A stretch of DNA of 64,000 nt. Origin: Weissella coleopterorum (GTDB taxonomy: Bacteria; Bacillota; Bacilli; Lactobacillales; Lactobacillaceae). The position numbers were made by a program, and so were the translations under genes. The stretch covers positions 434,001 through 498,000 of the forward strand of contig NZ_CP049888.1 of NCBI RefSeq assembly GCF_011304355.1. The letters run 5' to 3'. Below the pieces are notes generated by a model, which had not been told where the DNA came from, ran no database searches, and saw nothing but the letters and a program-made list of their open reading frames with translations. Shown one piece after another: positions 57,465-64,000 of this stretch. Position 1 is the first letter of the stretch. Each line of letters starts with the position of its first letter.

Positions 57465-59459
57465 ATGGCATATTTAGAGCTACGAGACATTAAGAAATCA
57501 TATTTCTTAGGTCAAGAAGAGTTTCCAGTTTTAAAAGGAATTGATTTAGATTTTGAATTAGGTGAATTTGTTTCGGTACTGGGTGAGTCTGGTGGCGGAA
57601 AGTCGACGTTAATGAACATTATTGGCGGATTGGACCGTAACTTTGAAGGTAGTGTGACAATTTCGGGCGAGAAATTAAATCATCGAAAAGAAAAGATGTT
57701 GGATGCTTATCGTCGAGGTACGATTGGGTACATCTATCAATCATACAATTTGATTTCACATTTAACTGTGTTGGACAATGTTTTGATTTCGCTTGATATG
57801 ACAACTTTAAGTCATAGTGAACGAGAAGCTCGGGCTAAGGAGCTGTTGGAACGAGTTGGATTGGGTGATCAAATGAAAAAGCATCCTAACCAATTATCGG
57901 GTGGACAAAAACAACGAGTGGCCATTGCACGGGCCTTGGCTCCAGATCCAGAAGTCATTATTGCTGATGAGCCAACTGGTGCATTGGATTCACAAAATAC
58001 AGTTGAAGTTTTGGAACTCTTACAAGAAATTGCTGAAGACGGTAAGCTGGTGATTGCTGTGACGCATTCCCAAGATGTAGCCAACCATGGAACTAGAATT
58101 GTCCATTTGGCAGATGGAAAAGTAGATGGAAATTCACGAATTCATGATGCTTATCCAGTGGGACAACGAACAGAAAAAATTCAATCTAAAGCAATGCCAC
58201 TTTCAGCTAGCTTCCAAAATGCCTGGAAGCATTTTTCGCATAACTTCTGGCGTAATTCGTTAATTATGATTGGGACGGCTATTGGCCTCTTTGCGGTTTT
58301 GCTTTTCTCTGGAATTGGGAATGGAGTTAACGCTTATATTCAAAAGCAAGTTGGGGATTTAGCTAATCCCAATTATCCAACCATCATGAAAAATGTGGTT
58401 TCTAATAAAGAAGCCAAGGGTAAAGAATCATCTGAATTAATGCAGAGTACCATGCAAACTATGATGACAGATTATAAAAAAGCAACGATGTCACAAGATT
58501 ACTTGAATCAGATTAAAGATGTTAAGCATGTTAAAAAGGTTACGCCTGGTTACATGTTTACGAATGTGACGGTTTCATATCAAGGAAATGATATTCAAAC
58601 TCCACAATATCAAAGCTGGACACCAGCTTATAGTGATTCAATCATTAAAGCCGGACACGCACCTAAGGATGGAGAAATCGTCGTCGATAAGAAGACATTT
58701 GCCCAAAAGGTTAGTGCAGATAATTGGAAGTCAATTGTTGGCAAAGATGTCGATTTGACATTTGTGGCATACGATGAAAATAATGTGCCAAAACCAATTA
58801 CTAAAACCTTTAAGGTGGCTGGAGTGGCCGAATCACAAACGGGGGCCATGGCTGCTACGACCGAGGCTACGATGCACCAAGTTTTGGAAGAAGCTGGGGC
58901 TAATACCGATTATACGTATGCCTCAGTTGAAATTGCGGACACTAAAAATGTTAAAGCGGCCGTAAAGGATATTAATGCCATTCAAGCTGATGGTCAAAAG
59001 GCATTCTTGGCAATTTCGGTTGGTTCAATTCTAGACACTATTAATACAATTGTGAGTCTAGCAACGAATGTCTTAGCTGCCATTTCAGGAATTTCATTAA
59101 TTGTGTCAGCGCTGATGATCATTGTTACGATGTATATGTCTGTTTCTGAACGGACGAAAGAAATCGGAATCTTAAGAGCTTTGGGGGAATCAAAGCGGGA
59201 TATTCGCCGTTTGTTTACTTCTGAGTCGATTATTATTGGTTTGTTATCAGCGGCATTAGCATTGGTGATGGCATACGGTCTTGGATTCTTATTGAATACG
59301 GCTTTGTATAAAATTGCGAAGTTTAATATGATTCAAGTCAGCGTGTCAAATGTTATCTTTACGATTATAGTCGCTTTGGTCATTTCATTCCTTGCTGCTT
59401 TGATGCCGGCACGACGAGCTTCACGTTTGAACCCGATTGATGCTCTAGCGGCTGATTAG
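57465..59459 (+). CDS. MacB-like ABC transporter (ATPase fused to FtsX-type permease)
   Basis: This 664-residue fusion has an ATPase of about 225 residues (Walker A GESGGGKST, signature LSGGQKQR, Walker B VIIADEPTGALD, VTHS). It then has one membrane segment (about 267-290), an extracellular domain, and three C-terminal segments with the FtsX signature ALMPARRASRLNPIDAL. Such mechanotransmission transporters act in envelope stress or peptide efflux. ATG 57465 lies 7 bases after AGAGGGG. No partner two-component system is adjacent. Confidence 0.9.
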   Translation: MAYLELRDIKKSYFLGQEEFPVLKGIDLDFELGEFVSVLGESGGGKSTLMNIIGGLDRNFEGSVTISGEKLNHRKEKMLDAYRRGTIGYIYQSYNLISHLTVLDNVLISLDMTTLSHSEREARAKELLERVGLGDQMKKHPNQLSGGQKQRVAIARALAPDPEVIIADEPTGALDSQNTVEVLELLQEIAEDGKLVIAVTHSQDVANHGTRIVHLADGKVDGNSRIHDAYPVGQRTEKIQSKAMPLSASFQNAWKHFSHNFWRNSLIMIGTAIGLFAVLLFSGIGNGVNAYIQKQVGDLANPNYPTIMKNVVSNKEAKGKESSELMQSTMQTMMTDYKKATMSQDYLNQIKDVKHVKKVTPGYMFTNVTVSYQGNDIQTPQYQSWTPAYSDSIIKAGHAPKDGEIVVDKKTFAQKVSADNWKSIVGKDVDLTFVAYDENNVPKPITKTFKVAGVAESQTGAMAATTEATMHQVLEEAGANTDYTYASVEIADTKNVKAAVKDINAIQADGQKAFLAISVGSILDTINTIVSLATNVLAAISGISLIVSALMIIVTMYMSVSERTKEIGILRALGESKRDIRRLFTSESIIIGLLSAALALVMAYGLGFLLNTALYKIAKFNMIQVSVSNVIFTIIVALVISFLAALMPARRASRLNPIDALAAD

Positions 59460-59489
59460 TTTTAAATAAGTAAATGGGTTAATTTATAA

Positions 59490-59523
59490 AGCTATCTTGG
59501 TTGGTTAACTAAGGTAGTTTTTT
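59490..59523 (+). terminator. terminator after the MacB-like gene
   Basis: GCTATCTT pairs with AAGGTAGT (wobbles) with an inner GGTT/AACT, followed by a T-run. Confidence 0.65.
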
Positions 59524-59666
59524 ATTATCATTGTTTAGAAATCAGGTTATGATGATGAGATTCATAGTGATTAATTTTGGAAACCATACTTTCCAATAAG
59601 TTCTTGGAAAAATTGCTATAAAAAGTGTAAAATAGTACTTAACATTTATTTTAGAGGAGACTACTA

Positions 59667-61094
59667 ATGAATAAGAATGCATCAGAATGGCTCGCTGAGT
59701 CAATTAAATATGAAGATGATTTATTAAACGATTTGAAGACATTATTGGCAATTCCGTCAGTCCGTGATGATCAGGCGGCAACTCCGGATGCACCACTTGG
59801 CCCAAAGACGAAAGAAGCACTTACTACTTGGGAAAGTATGGCGCAACGGGATGGCTTTAAAACGGGTGATTTTAAGGGGTTAGTGGGATATGCTGAATTA
59901 GGCGATGCCGACGCAGCTGAATCAATTGATGTGATTGGTCATTTGGATGTAATGCCTGAAGGTGAAGGTTGGACGAAAGAACCATTTTCACCAGTTATTG
60001 AAGACGGACGTCTATATGCACGTGGTGCATCAGACGATAAGGGACCTTCAATGATTGCTTATTATGCATTGAAGATGTTAAAAGATATGAACGTTCCCAT
60101 GAAGCGACGTGTCCGTTTGGTCATGGGAATTGACGAAGAGTCTGAGTGGATGGGAATGGAAGAATTCTTTGAAACAAATGGTTACCCTACCATGGGATTC
60201 TCACCAGATGCCGAGTTCCCAATTATTAACGGGGAAAAAGGAAATGTTTCCCAGGTTGTTCGCTTTAATGGGACAAATGGGGGAACTGTTGAATTACGTG
60301 ACTTTAAAGCTGGTCAACGACCAAATATGGTGCCAGGAACAGCGGTAGCACATGTTTCCCTACAAGATCCACAAATGTTAGTTGCCGGATTAGAACGTTA
60401 TTTAGCAAGCGAAAAGCGGGTTAAGGCTGAAATTGAAGTGAACGACCATTTGGCCACTATTACTTTCTACGGGAAGCAAGTGCATGGTGCCTGGCCTGAA
60501 ACGGGATTGAATGCTGGAACATTCTTAGCAAACTATCTACAACAATATGACTTTGGTGGCAATGCCAAAGGCTTCTTAACTTTCTTGGGAACTGCAGTAC
60601 ATGATGACTCAACAGCATTTAGAATCGGGGCCTTAAAGCACGATGACTTAATGGGTGATCTTTCAATGAATATTGGAATCCAACGTTTTGAAGCAGGTGA
60701 AGATGGCTTTATTAACTTGAATTTCCGTTACCCACAAAACACTAACCCTGAAGAAATTGGGAATGCAGTTTCTAGTGCATTGACGCCTGACTTTGATGCC
60801 AAAGTAGCCATTGAAGGTCATGCGCAAGGTCCACATTATGTTTCAGGGGATGATCCACTGGTTACAACCTTGCTCGATGTTTATCGGAAGCATACTGGTT
60901 TACCAGCGGCAGAACGTGTGATTGGTGGCGGAACCTTTGGTCGCTTGTTAGACCGTGGTGTGGCATTTGGAGCAATGTTTGAAGGTGTTCCAGATACCAT
61001 GCATCAACCGGATGAATTTTATCCAGTGGCCGATTTGACACGAGGAATGGCGATTTTTGCGGAAGCCATTTATCGTTTGGCTAATGAAGCATAA
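59667..61094 (+). CDS. pepV: dipeptidase PepV
   Basis: This 475-residue zinc aminopeptidase of the M20 family splits dipeptides, notably beta-Ala dipeptides, in LAB. The metal and catalytic motifs are VIGHLDVMPEG, ASDDKGP, GIDEESEWMG, SPDAEFPIINGEKG and a late GGGTFGRLLDRG. Length fits the Lactobacillus enzyme. RBS AGAGGAGA. Confidence 0.95.
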   Translation: MNKNASEWLAESIKYEDDLLNDLKTLLAIPSVRDDQAATPDAPLGPKTKEALTTWESMAQRDGFKTGDFKGLVGYAELGDADAAESIDVIGHLDVMPEGEGWTKEPFSPVIEDGRLYARGASDDKGPSMIAYYALKMLKDMNVPMKRRVRLVMGIDEESEWMGMEEFFETNGYPTMGFSPDAEFPIINGEKGNVSQVVRFNGTNGGTVELRDFKAGQRPNMVPGTAVAHVSLQDPQMLVAGLERYLASEKRVKAEIEVNDHLATITFYGKQVHGAWPETGLNAGTFLANYLQQYDFGGNAKGFLTFLGTAVHDDSTAFRIGALKHDDLMGDLSMNIGIQRFEAGEDGFINLNFRYPQNTNPEEIGNAVSSALTPDFDAKVAIEGHAQGPHYVSGDDPLVTTLLDVYRKHTGLPAAERVIGGGTFGRLLDRGVAFGAMFEGVPDTMHQPDEFYPVADLTRGMAIFAEAIYRLANEA

Positions 61095-61201
61095 TTAATT
61101 ATAAAGTGAATGAAATCAGACTAGAATCAGTAAAGGTTAGTGATACTGAAGAATAGTTTGGTTTCTTTTTTCACGAAAGATTTAGGCTAAGGATTGAAAA
61201 A

Positions 61202-61771
61202 ATGGCAAATGCAGCAAATCAAAAGGTGCTCGTGATTACGGGAAATACGGGGACCGGTAAAACAACGGTAGCCCGCTATTTAAACGAGAAATATCACTTA
61301 CCGCAGGTAGTTACACATACAACTCGTCCACCGCGTGCTGGGGAAATCGATGGCCGTGATTATTATTTTGAAACTGAAGCTAGTTTTCCTAGTAACCATT
61401 ACTTAGAGGAAGTTGTCTATAGCCACTATCACTATGGTTCATCATATGAGGGTTTAAATCGAGCTTGGGAAAAGGGACCTTTAATTACCATTGTTTTAGA
61501 TACAGCGGGGGCCTTAACCTATGCCCAACAATTAGGGGAAAAAGTAGAAGTATTATATTTATCAGTTGATGATCAAGCCGATTTAACACAACGTCTGATC
61601 AAACGGGGGGATCAGTTGGCACGGATTCAAAAAAGAATAAATAGCGCTGAGTTCGTGCGCGATTTAGCTGTACCACCTGCCCTTCAGCAATATGCACACA
61701 TGGTGGTGAATAACGATTGGATTCAAACCAAAAAAGCAATCGATGGTATTATTAAAAATATGTTAAAATAG
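61202..61771 (+). CDS. guanylate-kinase-like protein
   Basis: This 189-residue P-loop protein has GNTGTGKTTVARYL and the guanylate-kinase hallmark VTHTTRPPRAGEIDGRDYYF. It is shorter and more divergent than the canonical Gmk found beside rpoZ in Firmicutes, so it is probably a paralogue. The lid region (AHMVVNNDW end) resembles Gmk. Its real substrate is uncertain. A terminator follows. Confidence 0.78.
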   Translation: MANAANQKVLVITGNTGTGKTTVARYLNEKYHLPQVVTHTTRPPRAGEIDGRDYYFETEASFPSNHYLEEVVYSHYHYGSSYEGLNRAWEKGPLITIVLDTAGALTYAQQLGEKVEVLYLSVDDQADLTQRLIKRGDQLARIQKRINSAEFVRDLAVPPALQQYAHMVVNNDWIQTKKAIDGIIKNMLK

Positions 61772-61779
61772 ATTAAGTA

Positions 61780-61806
61780 AAGTCGGGGCTTGTTCTCGAC
61801 TTTTTT
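61780..61806 (+). terminator. terminator after the guanylate-kinase-like gene
   Basis: AAGTCGGGG pairs with the TTCTCGACTT arm and is followed by T. Confidence 0.75.
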
Positions 61807-61890
61807 AGAAAAATTTGACAAATATAGCAATATTATGAGAAATTATACAGATAGATGAAGTTATTAATGAATTTTAAGGGGGATTTAATA

Positions 61891-62625
61891 ATGTCGATGA
61901 TTGAATTTAACCACGTTGGTAAGTATTACGGTGATTTTCATGCCTTGAAGGATATTAATTTGGAAGTTGAAGCGGGTGAAACGGTAGTTTTGATCGGCCC
62001 TTCCGGTTCTGGAAAATCAACGTTAATTCGGACGATTAATGGCTTGGAACCAATTCAAGAAGGTCATTTAATTGTGAATGGTTATGATCTGGCTGATCGT
62101 AAAACTGATATGAACAAAATTCGCAAAGATGTTGGAATGGTCTTTCAACATTTCAATCTCTATGCTAATAAGACGGTTCTAGAGAACTTAATGTTAGCTC
62201 CCCGTAAAGTTTTGAAGATGGATGAGGCTGAAAATAAAGCCAATGCGATGAAACTATTAGAAAAGGTGGGGCTGGTTGATAAAGCTGAAAAGATGCCATC
62301 ATCACTTTCTGGAGGCCAACAACAACGAATTGCCATTGCGCGGTCGTTGGCAATGAAACCTAAAGCATTACTATTTGATGAACCGACTTCGGCTTTGGAT
62401 CCAGAAATGATCAACGATGTCTTGATTTTAATGCAAGAGATTGCGGAAGATTCCGATATGACGATGCTAGTGGTGACCCATGAAATGGGCTTTGCCCGTG
62501 AAGTTTCTGATCGTGTTATTTTTATGGCCGATGGTGAAATATTGGAAGATACCCCCACCGCTCAATTCTTTGAAAAGCCTACAGAAGAACGAGCCCAACA
62601 ATTCTTATCACAAATTAAGCATTAA
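61891..62625 (+). CDS. glnQ: polar amino acid ABC importer ATPase
   Basis: This 244-residue ATPase has Walker A GPSGSGKST, VFQHFNLYANKT, signature LSGGQQQR, Walker B LLFDEPTSALDPE and VTHEMGFA, a sequence pattern typical of GlnQ. ATG 61891 follows AAGGGGG. It forms an operon with the binding protein and permease that follow. Confidence 0.92.
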   Translation: MSMIEFNHVGKYYGDFHALKDINLEVEAGETVVLIGPSGSGKSTLIRTINGLEPIQEGHLIVNGYDLADRKTDMNKIRKDVGMVFQHFNLYANKTVLENLMLAPRKVLKMDEAENKANAMKLLEKVGLVDKAEKMPSSLSGGQQQRIAIARSLAMKPKALLFDEPTSALDPEMINDVLILMQEIAEDSDMTMLVVTHEMGFAREVSDRVIFMADGEILEDTPTAQFFEKPTEERAQQFLSQIKH

Positions 62626-62701
62626 CGAGCCATTAATTTTAGAAGTGAACGCACCAAATAGGAGTTAATAAGATGGATAATTAACTGGAGGTTGGAAGGT
62701 T

Positions 62702-63535
62702 ATGAAAAATTTCATAAAAGTTGGAAGTATTTTTGCCATCGCTTTAGGAATAACGCTTAGTATGGGTGGTCGAACTTTTGCGGATCAGCATAAAAATCAA
62801 GTTTTAAATCGGATTGAAAATAAAGATAAGATGGTTTGGGGGACGAAAGCGGATACTAGTCTGATGGGACTAATGAATATTAAGACCGGCCAAGTGGAAG
62901 GCTTCGACGTTGATGTAGCCAAGGAAATTACCCGGCGTATCAATCCTAAAGCGAAACCGGAGTTTGTACAAGTGACGTCAGGGACCCGGATTCCGTTACT
63001 AATTAATGGAAATATTGATGCGATTATTGCAACGATGTCAATTACGCCGGAACGAGCTAAAACGGTTGATTTTTCGAACCCGTATTTTAAAGCGGGGCAG
63101 TCGTTGATGGTTAAAAAATCTTCTGAAATTAAGAATATCAACGACGTTAATAACAAGAGTGTGACTGTTCTAGGCGTTCAGGGATCGACCTCTGTTGAAG
63201 TTATTAAAAAACGAGCACCCCAGGCCCGAGTATTGGCTTTAGCTGATTATGCCACTGCTTTATCAGCTTTGAAAGCGGGACAAGGTGATGTCCTAACAAC
63301 TGATTCAGGTATTTTAGCTGGAATGGCCAAAGATGATTCTAGTCTAAAATTGGTGGGCGGTAATTTCACGCACGAGCCGTATGGAATCGCGGTCAAAAAG
63401 GATAATCCAAAGCTTGTCAAACAAGTCAATCAAGCCATTCAAGCAATGCAGGCAGATGGGACCTATGCCAAATTGATGAAAAAATGGTTTAGTGGAGTCC
63501 CAGGAATGAACTGGAAGGAGATGGCCAAGTTATGA
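62702..63535 (+). CDS. glnH: glutamine/glutamate-type solute-binding protein
   Basis: This 277-residue family 3 binding protein has VEGFDVDVAKEI, the TSGTRIPLLINGNIDAIIATM motif and GVQGSTSVEVIK. It starts with a signal peptide of about 27 residues (ending RTFADQ) without any Cys, so no lipobox is present. The ligand is probably Gln, Glu or Asp. RBS CTGGAGG. The stop overlaps the permease start. Confidence 0.88.
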   Translation: MKNFIKVGSIFAIALGITLSMGGRTFADQHKNQVLNRIENKDKMVWGTKADTSLMGLMNIKTGQVEGFDVDVAKEITRRINPKAKPEFVQVTSGTRIPLLINGNIDAIIATMSITPERAKTVDFSNPYFKAGQSLMVKKSSEIKNINDVNNKSVTVLGVQGSTSVEVIKKRAPQARVLALADYATALSALKAGQGDVLTTDSGILAGMAKDDSSLKLVGGNFTHEPYGIAVKKDNPKLVKQVNQAIQAMQADGTYAKLMKKWFSGVPGMNWKEMAKL

Positions 63536-64000
63536 TTCATTTATTTAATACTTATAGTCATGAATTTTTAGTCGGATTTGGCTGGACGATATTATCAAGT
63601 GTGATTGCGCTATTTGGTTCACTGATCTTGGGAACATTTTTTGCCATTGTTGAAGTGATTCCGAACAAAATTACCCATTATTTGGCACGTCTGTATATTG
63701 AAGTCTTACGCAATGTTCCCTTATTAGTGGTAACTATGTTTTTCTATATTGTAATTGCTAATATTTTGAAAATTAACGGCTTTATGGCGGGTACGATTGG
63801 GTTGATGTTATATACTTCAGCATTTATCGCTGAAACCGTGAAAGCCGGAATTTTTTCGGTTGATCGCGGACAATATGAAGGCGCACGGTCCAATGGATTA
63901 AGTTGGTGGGAGGCAATGCGCTTAGTAGTATTACCTCAAGCTTTTAAATACGTGATTCCGCCGCTCGGGAACCAATTTGTAAATCTAGTTAAGAATTCAT
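63532..64000 (+). CDS. glnP: amino acid ABC importer permease, GlnP type (partial, runs off the window)
   Basis: About 156 residues are visible from ATG 63532 (ATGA overlap with glnH, RBS GGAG at 63516-63519). It has the N-terminal membrane helices and the EAA-type loop beginning YEGARSNGLSWWEAM, followed by LPQAFKYVIPPLGNQF, which is diagnostic of HisM/GlnP permeases. The frame is open at the window edge. Confidence 0.9.
   Translation, partial: MIHLFNTYSHEFLVGFGWTILSSVIALFGSLILGTFFAIVEVIPNKITHYLARLYIEVLRNVPLLVVTMFFYIVIANILKINGFMAGTIGLMLYTSAFIAETVKAGIFSVDRGQYEGARSNGLSWWEAMRLVVLPQAFKYVIPPLGNQFVNLVKNS

Overview
The window reads as chromosomal DNA of a heterofermentative lactic acid bacterium of the family Lactobacillaceae, most likely Weissella or a close relative. 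The strongest pointer is the FemX protein at 13092-14105. From memory it closely resembles the Weissella viridescens enzyme in length, N-terminus and the GRITQD/LRW and VKNNW region. Other pointers are a heterodimeric LacL/LacM beta-galactosidase, DUF2969 between mreB and rodA, PepV, low G+C and TTG/GTG starts behind strong Shine-Dalgarno sequences. No plasmid, prophage or CRISPR structure is visible. The only complete mobile element is one IS3-family insertion (22966-24286).

Layout. 1-7.7 kb: murA, cshA, a fused acpS-alr, an orphan mazF, trpS and ppx. 7.7-8.2 kb: a roughly 470-nt structured non-coding transcript with its own promoter and terminator. 8.3-18.9 kb: housekeeping genes (nnrD, secA, prfB, femX, a TrmH methyltransferase, an HD hydrolase, an HxlR regulator, an SseB-like protein, a ferredoxin-NADP reductase, gpmA). 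19-22 kb: lacL/lacM behind an inverted repeat and a cre-like site. 22-27.4 kb: a SHOCT membrane protein, the IS and a YhgE/Pip protein. 27.5-30.5 kb: a TPP riboswitch controlling thiM-thiD-thiE-tenA, a salvage pathway. 30.8-37.9 kb: a phosphoesterase, a Ugp-type ABC importer and an MBL-fold hydrolase. 38-43 kb: murF, mreB, DUF2969, rodA, proC.

43-46.1 kb holds two tRNA-Glu genes (TTC and CTC), a DUF4811-like protein, a degenerate FGGY-kinase-like protein, a second structured RNA built of consecutive perfect hairpins, and exoA. 46.2-51.3 kb is a LacI-type regulator facing a four-gene operon (TIM-barrel epimerase, permease, PfkB kinase, 2-hydroxyacid dehydrogenase). Its make-up matches the 2-ketogluconate (kgu) pathway, which would deliver 6-phosphogluconate to the phosphoketolase route. 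51.4-64 kb: a phosphatase, hflX, a heterodimeric ABC exporter, a MacB-like ABC transporter, pepV, a guanylate-kinase-like protein and glnQHP (glnP runs off the end).

Four genes (alr part of acpS-alr, lacL, lacM, thiE) each miss exactly one base relative to an intact frame. alr encodes an essential function, so systematic single-base sequence errors are a serious alternative to true gene decay. The most original candidates are the two structured RNAs (7749-8221 and 44747-45014), the acpS-alr fusion, the MurA Cys-to-Asp change and the kgu-like operon.
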